A model generated the notes under the pieces. The model worked only from the letters and a program-made list of their open reading frames with translations, was not told the DNA's origin and did not search any database. A DNA stretch of 45,467 nt from Oceanobacillus indicireducens (lineage in GTDB: Bacteria > Bacillota > Bacilli > Bacillales > Amphibacillaceae): assembly GCF_014647195.1 (NCBI RefSeq), contig NZ_BMOS01000012.1, forward strand, positions 61,252 to 106,718, given 5' to 3'. The translations under genes and the position numbers were made by a program. Shown piece by piece: positions 35,700 to 44,880 of the stretch. The first letter of the stretch is position 1. Each line of letters starts with the position of its first letter.

Positions 35700-36236
35700 A
35701 TGACTAGAGAAAAATGGACGGTAGACTTGGCGCACAGTGAAGTAGGTTTTTCGGTTAAACACATGATGATTTCTCGAGCGAAAGGAACATTCGACAAATT
35801 TGATGCAGTGATCGAAGCAGATGTGGAAGACCTTACCGATTCGAAAATCGAAGTAACGATTGATGCTGCAAGTATAAACACACGTAACGAAGACCGTGAT
35901 AACCATCTTCGTTCTGCAGACTTCTTTGACGTAGAGAATCATCCGACACTTACATTTGTTTCAACAGATGTAAAACGCAAAGGAAATAATGAATATGATG
36001 TAATTGGCGATTTAACAATTAACGGAAATACAAATCAAGTTACATTAGACGTTACATTTGAAGGTCAAAGTAAAGACCCGATGAGCGGTTCTACAGTTGC
36101 CGGCTTCAGCGGTGAAACGAAAATCAGCCGTAAAGAATTCGGACTTACTTGGAATGCTACACTTGAAACAGGCGGCGTACTCGTATCCGACGAAGTAAAA
36201 ATCCACTTCGAACTAGAACTTCATAAAGCTGAGTAA
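35700..36236 (+). CDS. YceI-family lipid-binding protein
   Basis: 178 aa without a signal peptide, so cytoplasmic in contrast to the periplasmic E. coli YceI. The family's WTVDLAHSEVGFSVKHMMISRAKGTF opening, HLRSADFFDVENHPTLTF and FGLTWNATLETGG segments are present. The fold is a beta barrel that binds polyisoprenoids or similar lipids. GGAGGG lies 7 bases before the ATG. A strong promoter with a dyad at its start suggests inducible, high expression, perhaps under stress. Confidence 0.92.
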   Translation: MTREKWTVDLAHSEVGFSVKHMMISRAKGTFDKFDAVIEADVEDLTDSKIEVTIDAASINTRNEDRDNHLRSADFFDVENHPTLTFVSTDVKRKGNNEYDVIGDLTINGNTNQVTLDVTFEGQSKDPMSGSTVAGFSGETKISRKEFGLTWNATLETGGVLVSDEVKIHFELELHKAE

Positions 36237-36247
36237 CTGATGCACAT

Positions 36248-36283
36248 AAAGCAGTATCCCCATGAACCCGGGATACTGCTTTT
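36248..36283. terminator. Bidirectional terminator between yceI-like and VanW genes
   Basis: AAAGCAGTATCCC (36248-36260) pairs with GGGATACTGCTTT (36270-36282), 9-base loop, T-run on the plus strand. Confidence 0.9.
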
Positions 36284-37145
36284 ATTTTGATTGGAAATAA
36301 TCTACTGTTTCAGAAGAGAATACTTCAACTGTTAAGCTGCCATTTGCTGCATAGGCGGTAAGCACGATTGGTTCATTGTATAAATTTTTAAATGTAAAAT
36401 CTGGTCCCCACCAACTTACGGTTGCATCTCTTCCCGGGGGTACGTAAGGAACGGAGCGGCTATGAGTGTACCTTTCAATCATTTGGATACCACGTAAATC
36501 AACTGCATTAAAAATTGTTGATGATAATTGACAAATACCCCCGCCGATATCTTCTGAGAACTCACCTTTTACAATAACCGGCGCTCGTTGATACCCTTTC
36601 TCTTCTGTTCGTTCACCAACAATATCATTAAATGAAAACACTTCACCAGGAAAAATAACCGTTCCATGTACAGCTTCTGCAGAAAGGTTAATATTTTTTG
36701 TCCGTTCTTTGTTTGCGGAATTATAGTAAGTCGTGTAAGAGCCAAGACGTTTTTGAGTTATTTCCCGCAGCATTTCCTGACTCACCCTTGGTCGAACTGC
36801 TTTAGTCGGGATTTCAACCACCTGATCCTCTCCAGTATAAAATGCCTTTAAAAAAGAGGTTGTAAAAGCAATTCGATCCAACGCTTTTCCAGGCTGCCCC
36901 TCGATAATTTCAAAGCCGTTGCCAAGTGTTGCGTTAGTAGGGGGCTCTTTAACTTGTTCTGCCAATTGATCCATTAATTCATCCAGCCTTTCCCAATTTA
37001 CAAATCCATGTGCCCAATCAGATAGGGAATAAGATTGGAGTTCGTCTCTCTGAAGCATAATTTCATCATCTTCTGCAGAAACAACCGCTATAGACAAGAG
37101 AAACCATAACAGGGTGAGCACAAAATATAAAGTATTACGGCGCAA
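36282..37145 (-). CDS. VanW-family secreted protein
   Basis: 287-aa precursor with a signal peptide (RRNTLYFVLTLLWFLLSIAV, cleavage probably near VVSA-ED) and a VanW domain (about 130-287) with GEVFSFNDIVGERTEEKGYQ and GGGICQLSSTIFNA. TTG start at 37143-37145 with GAGGTG 6 bases upstream; the longer frame to 37211 would place a poor, non-signal N-terminus in front. VanW proteins occur in glycopeptide-resistance clusters and in many Bacilli, but their function is unknown. Confidence 0.82.
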   Translation of the reverse strand: MRRNTLYFVLTLLWFLLSIAVVSAEDDEIMLQRDELQSYSLSDWAHGFVNWERLDELMDQLAEQVKEPPTNATLGNGFEIIEGQPGKALDRIAFTTSFLKAFYTGEDQVVEIPTKAVRPRVSQEMLREITQKRLGSYTTYYNSANKERTKNINLSAEAVHGTVIFPGEVFSFNDIVGERTEEKGYQRAPVIVKGEFSEDIGGGICQLSSTIFNAVDLRGIQMIERYTHSRSVPYVPPGRDATVSWWGPDFTFKNLYNEPIVLTAYAANGSLTVEVFSSETVDYFQSK

Positions 37146-37196
37146 CTTTATCACCTCTGTTATAATATGGCTCAACTGAAGATATAACATACGAAT

Positions 37197-37237
37197 GAAT
37201 AAAAAAGCCACCCAGTTTAAAAACCGGGTGACTTTTT
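37197..37237 (-). terminator. Terminator after the 37-aa membrane peptide
   Basis: Minus strand AAAAAGTCACCCGG ... CTGGGTGGCTTTTTT, imperfect stem with T-run; it includes the TAA stop of the upstream ORF. Confidence 0.75.
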
Positions 37238-37348
37238 AAATTGGTTTTATTAGCGGAAATCCCTTGAATCTTCTAGGATATCACTTACTGCTCGGTAGCC
37301 TACAATTGCAGCTACAGCGAGCAACAAAATGCTGCAAAATCTTTTCAT
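37235..37348 (-). CDS. Small membrane protein, 37 aa
   Basis: MKRFCSILLLAVAAIVGYRA then VSDILEDSRGFPLIKPI: an N-terminal membrane helix and a short acidic-to-basic tail. GAGGAG stands 10 bases before the ATG and a terminator begins in the stop codon, so it has full gene signals. It lies between the NADH dehydrogenase gene and vanW on the same strand. Unknown function. Confidence 0.6.
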
Positions 37349-37401
37349 CGTTCATCTACTCCTCTTTACCTTTTATAGTGGATTAATAGTAGAATTCCAA
37401 A

Positions 37402-38610
37402 TTAGAAAGGACGATATTTTCCTTTTTTCAGCAATGCTTTCGGTCCGCCGACTACCAAGAGTGTACGGTCGTCAACTACCTTCTTCATCGCAGCTGCTGG
37501 CTTTCCTTGCAATTTCACGCCATTAAAGATGTTTCCAATACCATCGGAAATTCCTAGTGATGCTACTGTACCTTTGTCATCGAAAACAAAGTCTGTTAAT
37601 GGTAGGCCATATAATGCGTTCTTGATGTTCTCTGCTACATGAGCACCTTCTTGTGTTGCTAATTGACCAGTTGGTGGATATGGTTTTCCTGTTTCTTTAT
37701 CCATAGTCCAAGAGCAGTCACCAATAATAAATACATTTTCAGATCCTGGTAAGCGTAGATCAGCGTCAACGTTAACTTTTCCACGGAATACTTCAAACCC
37801 AGATTTTTCAAGTACTGGGCTTCCCATTACACCTCCAGTCCAGACACTTGTACCAGCTTTAATTAATTCATTATCTTCACCAACAATGAATCCTTCTTCT
37901 GTACATTCCGAAATAGCTGCACCGATTCGGAATTCAACACCACGATCTTCTAACGATTTCTTCGCATATGCTACAAGATCCTCTTCAAATACCGGCAATA
38001 TAGATGGTGCCGCTTCTACGTTAATGATGCGTGCTTTGTTACGCGGGATATCATATTTCTTACAGAGTTCAGGAATCTTCTCGGCTAATTCACCAACAAA
38101 TTCGATACCTGTAAATCCACCGCCACCAACAAGCACAGTTAGATCACTATCATCTGTTGATTCACCACTGCTATATTGTGCGAATTTATATTCGATATGT
38201 TCGCGGATGACGCGCGCACTGTCGATATCTTGAATGAAGAATGCATTATCCTCCATTCCTTTAATACCGAATGTATTTGTTACAAAACCTAATGCGAAAA
38301 CGAGGTAATCGTATTCTACTTCACTGTTTTCGAGTACGACACGCTGGTCTTCCGTTTTAACTTCCACTACGGTGTCATAGATCAGACGAACACGCTTTGG
38401 ATTAACCACGTCAGAAATCATATAGCGAGCCTGGTTATGGTTAATTGTACCTGCTGCAACTTCATGGAGCCAAGTTGCCTCATAGTGATAGTTATGCCTG
38501 TTAATGAGTACAATTTCTGCTTCTTCAGGTGACAGTTTTTGAGCTAATTTTCTCGTTGCAGTAAGCCCTGCATAACCTGCCCCCAAGACAACAATTTTGG
38601 GTTTGTTCAT
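37402..38610 (-). CDS. Type II NADH dehydrogenase (NDH-2, YumB-like)
   Basis: 402-aa flavoprotein of the membrane surface that passes electrons from NADH to menaquinone without pumping ions. FAD motif GAGYAG (residues 10-15), NAD motif VGGGGFTGIEFVGE (about 165-178) and the family's GDCSWTMDKETGKPYPPTGQLATQEG region near the C-terminus. It resembles B. subtilis YumB more than YjlD (Ndh). Start ATG at 38608-38610; the frame is open to 38670, but the GGGATGG ribosome-like region sits within that extension. Confidence 0.9.
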   Translation of the reverse strand: MNKPKIVVLGAGYAGLTATRKLAQKLSPEEAEIVLINRHNYHYEATWLHEVAAGTINHNQARYMISDVVNPKRVRLIYDTVVEVKTEDQRVVLENSEVEYDYLVFALGFVTNTFGIKGMEDNAFFIQDIDSARVIREHIEYKFAQYSSGESTDDSDLTVLVGGGGFTGIEFVGELAEKIPELCKKYDIPRNKARIINVEAAPSILPVFEEDLVAYAKKSLEDRGVEFRIGAAISECTEEGFIVGEDNELIKAGTSVWTGGVMGSPVLEKSGFEVFRGKVNVDADLRLPGSENVFIIGDCSWTMDKETGKPYPPTGQLATQEGAHVAENIKNALYGLPLTDFVFDDKGTVASLGISDGIGNIFNGVKLQGKPAAAMKKVVDDRTLLVVGGPKALLKKGKYRPF

Positions 38611-38813
38611 TATAAACACCATCCCTTTTTGTATTTTTTCTGTGTTTAGTAAAAGCGTTTTTCTTCTCATTTCATAGCATGATTATGTACAAAAGAACGC
38701 TTGTACCAGTTAGCTTATAACCTACTTTACAATGATAGCAAACTTTACTTAATTAAGCTATTAATGAAATCGTTTTTATTAAATTTAGAAAGCTTATTCT
38801 TTTAACTGCAGTT

Positions 38814-38842
38814 GAAAAGGGATTTGCTCAAACAAATCCCTT
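38814..38842 (-). terminator. Terminator after the Pro/Asp-repeat protein gene
   Basis: AAGGGATTTG (38817-38826) pairs with CAAATCCCTT (38833-38842), with TTTTC on the minus strand. Confidence 0.75.
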
Positions 38843-38855
38843 CTTCCATATCTTA

Positions 38856-39557
38856 TTAATGCAATCTTCCACCGTCTGGATCATCATCAATCGGCTCTTC
38901 CGGTTCTGGTTCCGGATCAGGATCTGGTTCGGGATTTGGCTTCGGATCCGGTTTCGGATCTGGCTTTGGTTCTGGATCAGGTTCCGGCTTTGATGGTTTT
39001 GGATCCGGATCCGGTTTCGGAGTCGGGTCCGGTTTCGGAGTCGACGGTGCCGGCCGCTTATGCGTATCTGGGTTATGATCATTACGATTATTATAATTGC
39101 TTGAGTTATCTGGGGTATTATTATTTCCAGTATTTGAATTATTGTTATTTGGAACGGTCCAGTTCCAGTTCGTCGGTTCTTCCGTTTCCGGTAATTCATT
39201 TTCCACCGATTCTTCTTCCGGAACTTCCGGTTCTTCCAGCGGCTCTTCCTCTACCTCTTCAATTGTGTCACTTGAAGCAAGGATGAACTTTGCCTTATCC
39301 TTTAAAACTAAAGAACTAAGCGTTTCCTTTTTCACCGTATCTACCGGTGTCTCAAGTGGTTCATCATCTTCTTTTTCTACGATTTCAATGTCTTCCCGTT
39401 CCTCGGTTTCTTCTGCTTCTTCTTGTTCAAACTCTTCATTATCTGTTTTCCCGAGTTCGCCACGGTTCGCATTCGCTTGGTAAATACCTAGGCCAACAAC
39501 GCCAACAAAAACAAGAAACGTAATAATATTAATAATTAACAGCTTCCTAGGTTTCAC
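38856..39557 (-). CDS. Membrane-anchored acidic protein with Pro/Asp repeats
   Basis: 233 aa: an N-terminal membrane helix (about 7-27), a very acidic linker (Glu-rich, 35-70), a second Glu/Pro-rich segment, an Asn/Thr-rich stretch (NNNNSNTGNNNTPDNSSNYN, about 140-160) and a low-complexity tail of PDP/PKP repeats (about 175-225) ending in acidic residues. GTG start at 39555-39557, AAGGAGG 8 bases upstream. Built like a wall-spanning spacer. Not recognised; low-complexity tails evolve quickly and cannot be placed. Confidence 0.75.
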   Translation of the reverse strand: MKPRKLLIINIITFLVFVGVVGLGIYQANANRGELGKTDNEEFEQEEAEETEEREDIEIVEKEDDEPLETPVDTVKKETLSSLVLKDKAKFILASSDTIEEVEEEPLEEPEVPEEESVENELPETEEPTNWNWTVPNNNNSNTGNNNTPDNSSNYNNRNDHNPDTHKRPAPSTPKPDPTPKPDPDPKPSKPEPDPEPKPDPKPDPKPNPEPDPDPEPEPEEPIDDDPDGGRLH

Positions 39558-39674
39558 GATTTATCCCTCCTTGCTACATCTTTCCAATTGCCCCTATTGT
39601 AAGCTTTTAGTAGGAGGTTTTTCAATGGTTTTTGATAAATTATTCCTTTATCTCTCATTTACCTAAGAAATTCG

Positions 39675-41867
39675 TCATTTTTCATGTGTTTGTTTCTTAT
39701 TAAAATCCATTTCCCAGCTATAATACGCTGTTCCTTCTTTCTTATGATAAGAAAGGTAAGCATTGAATTTCTTCCCTTTTTTACTAGTCAATCCTTTTAC
39801 GTAAGCTCGGTTATTTTTCAAAATCTGTTTCACCATTGTTTTTGTCGGTTTCTTCCGCATCGTGGCGAGGAACTTATCATTTTTCCAAATGGCGAACTTA
39901 CAGCCGGTTTTCCAGTTTTTACAGCTAAAGGCCATGTAAGTATCAACGACGTCCCCGCCACAAGCTGGACATTTACCTAATACTTCGTTTGTCGCCTTCT
40001 TTTTCGCTGCTTTATGGATGATCGTTTCCTCGTCTTGCTTAATAGTTTCGACCGCTTTTGTTGTAAACTGAAAAATTAGGCTGAGGAAGTCTTTTCGCGT
40101 TTCTTCCCCTTTTTGAATATCTGCGAGACGTTTTTCAAGTCGGCCGGTAAATTCTAGATCAAATAAACTTTTCACCGGGAAAGTCTCTACAAGCTTTCTT
40201 CCTAGTTCCGTACAAGTTAGGTTCTTTCCCTTTGCCGAAATATAACCGACATCCTTCAATTTCTTAATCGTCTCAGCACGTGTCGCAGGTGTACCAATAC
40301 TAAAACCCGTTAATATGCTACCGAGCAATTCTTCATCTGCTTCACTGTCTTCTTCTTTTATATTCTTACCACACGTTTCCATGACCCGCAGCAGCGTTCT
40401 TTCGGTATGCTGTTTCGGAGGTTTCGTTACATGATCAGTTAATTTTGTTTCATTAATGTCTACTTGATCGTCAACTTGAATAATAGGTAAAAGGACATCC
40501 TTCGACTGGATTTTCTCTACTTTTTTCCAGCCTTCAATTAGTTGGACTCTTCCCTTCGTTATAAACACACCGTCAATCGAGGCATCGATTATTTTTGTCG
40601 TCAGATTGGTTTCCTCGTATTCAGCAATCGGCATAAATTGCATTATAAAACGGTTTTTAATCGCTTGATAAACAATTGATTCGTCTGAGGTGAGCCTTTT
40701 CGGTTTTAAATAAGTTGGAATAATCGCACTATGGCTTTCTACTTTTGCATTGTTGAATACCCGTCTTGTCTTCATAAATTTAATCTCATCTCTATAAGGT
40801 AAATCTTCGCTATGCGTCTTTAACACATGCGCCGTTTTCCCGACTAAACTCTCATCAAGCGCGACACTGGAAGTTCTAGGATAAGTGATTAACTTTTCCT
40901 CATATAGGGACTGGGCAACTTTGAGGACTTTGTCTGAGGTCCAGCCTTTGTATTTATTCGTAATAAATCCTTGAAGATTCGAAAGGTTGAAAAGAAACGG
41001 CGGGAATTCCTTTTTCTTCGTCACTTTTTTATCAATGACTTGTCCTTGTTTGCCAGCAATTTTTTCCTCGATTTCAAGAAGCGTTTCTTTCTTCTTAAAT
41101 TTATCTTCTTTACCTTCTGTATATGTCCCTTCATAAACCTCTTCCTCGTTTGTTTCAAAAACAGCGGCAAGCTTATAATAATCTTCTGGTTTGAAATTCT
41201 CAATTTCCTTATCCCGGTCATAAATGATTTTTAATGTCGGCAAGAGCACGCGTCCGATGTTTAACGCTTGTCCACTACCCTCTTGGTATTTCAGCGTCGT
41301 GACGGAGGTGAGATTAATCCCGATTACCCAATCCGCCCATTGTCTGCTGATTCCTGCGTCCCGGAGGGCTTTCATCTCATCATTCTGCTTTAGTTTCTCT
41401 AATCCGCTTCGCACTTCATTTGGCGTCCATTCATTCAAGAGGAGCCGGTACACCGGTTTATTCGGCCGTTTGCCACCACGATAAATGATGCTGTCACCGA
41501 TTAGTTGACCTTCTCTATCATAGTCACAAGCGGAAATAATAGATTCCACTTCCGTTTTTTTAATAAGTGATTCAATAATTTTTAATTGTTTTACAGCTCC
41601 CGGGTCAGCCGCTTTCCTGTTCCGCGGATTGCTTTTCACTTTATATTTGAACGCCTGCGGAATGAACGGGAAATAATTCATATGCCAGCGCTGCATCTTC
41701 GGTTCATAATCTTTCGCGTCATATAACTCTACTAAATGACCAAAAGCCCATGTAATAAAATAACCATTTCCTTCATAATAACCATCTTTCTTCGTCTTGA
41801 TCTGCAAGGCATCTGCAATGTTTTTTGCTACGGATGGTTTTTCAGCGAGGATCAATGTATGTCCCAT
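39675..41867 (-). CDS. topB: DNA topoisomerase III
   Basis: 730-aa type IA topoisomerase: N-terminal TOPRIM domain (ILAEKPSVAKNIADAL, DYDREGQLIG), catalytic Tyr in LITYPRTSS (about residue 335), and a C-terminal zinc-ribbon-like segment CPACGG...CKNWKTGC (about 650-680). Length is that of B. subtilis TopB (727 aa). The ATG has AAAGGGG about 12 bases upstream. It resolves recombination and replication intermediates; monocistronic here. Confidence 0.95.
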   Translation of the reverse strand: MGHTLILAEKPSVAKNIADALQIKTKKDGYYEGNGYFITWAFGHLVELYDAKDYEPKMQRWHMNYFPFIPQAFKYKVKSNPRNRKAADPGAVKQLKIIESLIKKTEVESIISACDYDREGQLIGDSIIYRGGKRPNKPVYRLLLNEWTPNEVRSGLEKLKQNDEMKALRDAGISRQWADWVIGINLTSVTTLKYQEGSGQALNIGRVLLPTLKIIYDRDKEIENFKPEDYYKLAAVFETNEEEVYEGTYTEGKEDKFKKKETLLEIEEKIAGKQGQVIDKKVTKKKEFPPFLFNLSNLQGFITNKYKGWTSDKVLKVAQSLYEEKLITYPRTSSVALDESLVGKTAHVLKTHSEDLPYRDEIKFMKTRRVFNNAKVESHSAIIPTYLKPKRLTSDESIVYQAIKNRFIMQFMPIAEYEETNLTTKIIDASIDGVFITKGRVQLIEGWKKVEKIQSKDVLLPIIQVDDQVDINETKLTDHVTKPPKQHTERTLLRVMETCGKNIKEEDSEADEELLGSILTGFSIGTPATRAETIKKLKDVGYISAKGKNLTCTELGRKLVETFPVKSLFDLEFTGRLEKRLADIQKGEETRKDFLSLIFQFTTKAVETIKQDEETIIHKAAKKKATNEVLGKCPACGGDVVDTYMAFSCKNWKTGCKFAIWKNDKFLATMRKKPTKTMVKQILKNNRAYVKGLTSKKGKKFNAYLSYHKKEGTAYYSWEMDFNKKQTHEK

Positions 41868-42201
41868 CTTTAAGTCAATCCCCTTTCACGTATGTTTAAC
41901 TTTTCACCCTGGAAAAGTTTTGTTTTTTACTTTCCATTTAATCTTGTTCAACACTTTCAAACCGAACGTTTATTCTTTTTCAGTTTGGACGATTTCGCTT
42001 AAAAAGTCAATTAAATTTGATTTAAATAGCATCTGTTCGAATTCATTTTTTAAGATTCAAAGAACCTGTTTTGAAAAAATTATCAAAACAGGTTTTATCC
42101 GCGAAATATTATGCTATTTATACCTCTGGTCTTTCTGATTGCTTAAATATGGACTATCACAAAAAAGAATGATATCCCTCTATCTCCTTTGCATCCATCA
42201 T
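41868..42201. other. Intergenic region; terminator only
   Basis: Holds the promoter side of topB and one hairpin: AACCTGTTTTGA (42063-42074) with TCAAAACAGGTT (42083-42094), a perfect 12-bp stem that probably ends transcription from the small membrane gene at 42202. No ORF. Confidence 0.6.
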
Positions 42202-42432
42202 TTACACATAAACAGAAAAGAACCACACGATTAATAACATACTTACTAATCCCCACACCGTGGCTCCTACAATCCACCAAACAACGGGTTTAGTTGATAT
42301 CTGTTCGCCTTCCATACCATCCTTGTTTTCTATTGCTAAAGCAACTCTTTCCTCCATGCTTTTTTTCATTGACATAAGGACAAAAAGTCCTAATACGATA
42401 AAACCAACCGTTATCCAAAGTAAAAAATTCAT
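42202..42432 (-). CDS. Small membrane protein, 76 aa
   Basis: Two predicted membrane helices (about residues 3-20 and 50-75) joined by a charged loop MKKSMEERVALAIENKDG. GAGGGTG lies 5 bases before the ATG. Unknown family. Confidence 0.65.
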   Translation of the reverse strand: MNFLLWITVGFIVLGLFVLMSMKKSMEERVALAIENKDGMEGEQISTKPVVWWIVGATVWGLVSMLLIVWFFSVYV

Positions 42433-42790
42433 TTTAACACCCTCATTTCTTATAGGTTACTTTCTAGCCTGGTTCATCTATATTAAAAGCTTCATTCAAA
42501 TTAATGGTCCGTTTGTTTCATTACCATAATCTGGTTATTACGTAATTCTATAATTCTATCAAATTTTTTAACGGATTATTGAACTTTGTTTAAAATAATC
42601 AAACTTAATTCAATGTATGTAGCAATAGGATCTTTAAAAAATAAGGACTAACATGACTGTTGTTCATGTGACTACCCATTTCACATTCAACTGTAAACCA
42701 TTCGTTCATCAAATTTCAATGTGTATTATGTAACACTCTATTCCCCCGGATATATTTATTCTACTCCTGCGACCTTTTAATAAGCAGATA
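42433..42790. other. AT-rich intergenic region without a supported gene
   Basis: No ORF with a ribosome site, no long repeat and no terminator could be identified. Confidence 0.5.
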
Positions 42791-43102
42791 TTACCCCCAC
42801 CACATAGCTAAAACAAACAAAGACCACCACGAAATAAAGAAACCAACTACAACATTCGTGATCGATAACGTAAGAAATACTTTTGGTTTTATTTTTTGTA
42901 CTACCAATAAGATAATTTCTATTATGAGTGTAAGTAAAAATAAACTAACACTCGTTACCGTTACAATAATTAAAGTCTTAAATGGAGGCTCATAAAATAA
43001 ATGGTCTTCGAAATAATAAGCTATGTCTTGACCATAAATGCCTAAAAGTGCTGCAATTAAAGTCATACTAAGAAGAATAACGGATAAAACTTTTCGTTTC
43101 AT
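42791..43102 (-). CDS. Small membrane protein, 103 aa
   Basis: Three hydrophobic helices (about residues 5-22, 40-68 and 75-100). The ATG at 43100-43102 has GGAGG 9 bases upstream; the ATG at 43123 precedes that ribosome site. Unknown function. Confidence 0.65.
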   Translation of the reverse strand: MKRKVLSVILLSMTLIAALLGIYGQDIAYYFEDHLFYEPPFKTLIIVTVTSVSLFLLTLIIEIILLVVQKIKPKVFLTLSITNVVVGFFISWWSLFVLAMWWG

Positions 43103-43235
43103 AAAAATAATCCTCCATTTCATTCACGACCTTACTCTTTTCCTCATGCTTGGACGCTGAGCCTTGTTCCAGAACAACGCCCGGTTGCGAACTAATCACG
43201 TTTCCGCCCTGTTTAGTAACGATTACATTTAGTGA
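43068..43235 (-). pseudogene. Possible coding remnant overlapping the start of the 103-aa gene
   Basis: A 55-codon frame reads VIVTKQGGNVISSQPGVV... then LEQGSASKHEEKSKVVNEM, which is protein-like in composition, but has no start codon and no known match. It may be the tail of a lost gene. Low certainty. Bases 43236-43441 show nothing else. Confidence 0.25.
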
Positions 43236-43441
43236 TCATCAATCCACAAGTTGGCGAGCAATTGATTTCAAGAGAATAGGTTAGAAACCTTGAGTATCAA
43301 AAGGAAACTAATATCCCGATACTAAACACAATATTAAAGAAAGAAGAGGTTTTTTCTCTTAACTATTAATTTTATAATTAATTATTCCACTAAAGCAACC
43401 GTTAGCACAATAAAAAACTTTAATTTAAAACCGAAAGATAA

Positions 43442-43856
43442 TCATTTACATTTAGATATACTAACAATTTCTTCGATGACAGAATTAACCTCTTTGTTAT
43501 CTTTAATTACAAATAAATAGTCTGCTTCCCCTTCTTCTGGGTCTACTACATCCTTATGTAAAGATTCAGCTTGTTGCCGAATAAGCACTTGCTCAAAATT
43601 AGAATAGGCACCCCTAAATATATTGGTATTACGTGTACTGTTGATAACCCGTTCTTTTAGAATTTCATCTGGAATATCAAAATGAACTAAGATACGGATA
43701 AACTTATCTTTATCATAGAATTCTTCAAGCAAATACTTTCTACCTTTTCTAGTTCGATTTGCACTACTTATAAAGATCCGTGTTTTCTATTGCATAATTA
43801 GCAATTAACTTAGAGATAGAATGTTTAAGAGTATTAGATACATTGTTATTTGCCAT
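43442..43856 (-). pseudogene. Broken P-loop kinase-like gene, 5'-truncated with a frameshift
   Basis: The C-terminal part (RIFISSANRTRKGRKYLLEE through DEILKERVINSTRNTNIFRG and DPEEGEADYLFVI) is a clear AAA/shikimate-kinase-like nucleotide kinase segment. The preceding part, NVSNTLKHSISKLIANYAIE, is in another frame that ends in TAG; the two join if one base is altered near 43778-43786. The Walker A end of the protein is missing altogether, so the gene cannot make a functional kinase. Confidence 0.7.
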
Positions 43857-43987
43857 CCAGCCTATAACCCTTCATGATATTAACTTACATATCTCCCTAG
43901 ACTAATGTCTTTTATTCTTGTAAAAAACCTGCCCATTATAAAAATAACGTTAACCCTTGAATTAATGTACCCATTTTTTAATAAAGT

Positions 43988-44458
43988 TTATTCAACTTCT
44001 AGTACAAAATTATAGAAGGCATCGCCATTGGATACGTTCTCTTCCTGCTCATCCATCCACCATACTCCATAAGAATAGTAATATATTCCCCGTTGTAAAG
44101 GTGCCCGGAAACTATTCTCTTGGACACTTACTTCAATTTCATCAATTTCACTTATCTGTAATACGTAAGACTCATTTGGTTGCGGTTCATCATTCATCAC
44201 AAAAAATATTTTCACTCCAGCTTTTACCTTGATCGGCTCTACCCCTTTCAACAGTTCTTGTGGTCCAGCAGTATCAACACATGTTGTTTGACCATTTTCA
44301 CCCCAGCAATAAGAGCCCAATATCGTGTCATACGATTTACTCCCTATCTCAATCACAGCTTCTGGAGGTTTTTGTCCAGCAATCCCATTATCCGAGTCCG
44401 AACAACCAAAAAGAGTAAGTCCAACAAATACCAACGATACAACGAACCATTTTTTCAT
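43988..44458 (-). CDS. Lipoprotein, 156 aa, unknown function
   Basis: Signal peptide with lipobox LFGC at residues 16-19, followed by a beta-rich secreted domain with YDTILGSYCWGENGQTTCVDTAGP (two more Cys, possible disulfide) and GIYYYSYGVWWMDE. AGAGAGGAAAG precedes the ATG. Seems intact and single. The SYCW...TTC pattern occurs in small extracytoplasmic domains of Bacillus lipoproteins, but I cannot assign a family. Confidence 0.75.
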   Translation of the reverse strand: MKKWFVVSLVFVGLTLFGCSDSDNGIAGQKPPEAVIEIGSKSYDTILGSYCWGENGQTTCVDTAGPQELLKGVEPIKVKAGVKIFFVMNDEPQPNESYVLQISEIDEIEVSVQENSFRAPLQRGIYYYSYGVWWMDEQEENVSNGDAFYNFVLEVE

Positions 44459-44513
44459 TGACTTTCCTCTCTTCTTTGTAAACGCGCTAATCCATACTCA
44501 GTTCTTTGGCTCT

Positions 44514-44648
44514 TTATTTTATATTCAATAAAAAAGGTACTTTACCTTCTTTTTTAGCGCTTGCCCCAATCACTACTCCAAATAAGGCTAGTGCATTGTA
44601 TCCTACAAGAACAAGGTAAGATGTCTTTCCTTTAATAGAACAAGAATA
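44514..44648 (-). pseudogene. C-terminal remnant of a small membrane protein
   Basis: Frame with SIKGKTSYLVLVGYNALALF then GVVIGASAKKEGKVPFLL ends at TAA 44514-44516. It has no start codon and no ribosome site, and is closed by a TGA at 44649-44651. It reads as a real but decayed gene fragment. Confidence 0.4.
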
Positions 44649-44725
44649 TCATATTGTAAGTTATTGGAGTATCTGTTACGATTTAAATAATACAGAATCT
44701 TCGCAAAAAGGAGTGTTTTGCAATC

Positions 44726-44875
44726 GTGAGAGTCTTTTTAAGCATTTTAATTACTTTATTGCTGTTAATTACTTTAAGTTTGGGATTGGCTTATTTTACA
44801 AATTCAGGATTCTTAGATTACGCTTTTTTCATTGTAGGAAATGATATCGGCCAAATCATTAACGGCTCATTTTGA
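44726..44875 (+). CDS. Small membrane protein, 49 aa
   Basis: Begins MRVFLSILITLLLLITLSLG, one N-terminal membrane helix, then an extracellular-like tail FTNSGFLDYAFFIVGNDIGQ. GTG start 12 bases after AAGGAG. It is convergent with the antitoxin-like gene, 5 bases apart. Unknown family. Confidence 0.55.
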   Translation: MRVFLSILITLLLLITLSLGLAYFTNSGFLDYAFFIVGNDIGQIINGSF

Positions 44876-44880
44876 CCATC

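Noticed and set aside
38828-39199. 123-codon frame full of Arg/Asn/Ile overlapping the Pro/Asp-repeat gene
   Set aside because: It is the shifted frame of a repetitive coding region on the same strand; no start signals.
44530-44556. Terminator hairpin near the membrane-protein remnant
   Set aside because: The stem AAAAAAGGTA/TACCTTCTTTTTT is short, imperfect and overlaps the reading frame; low value as a terminator.
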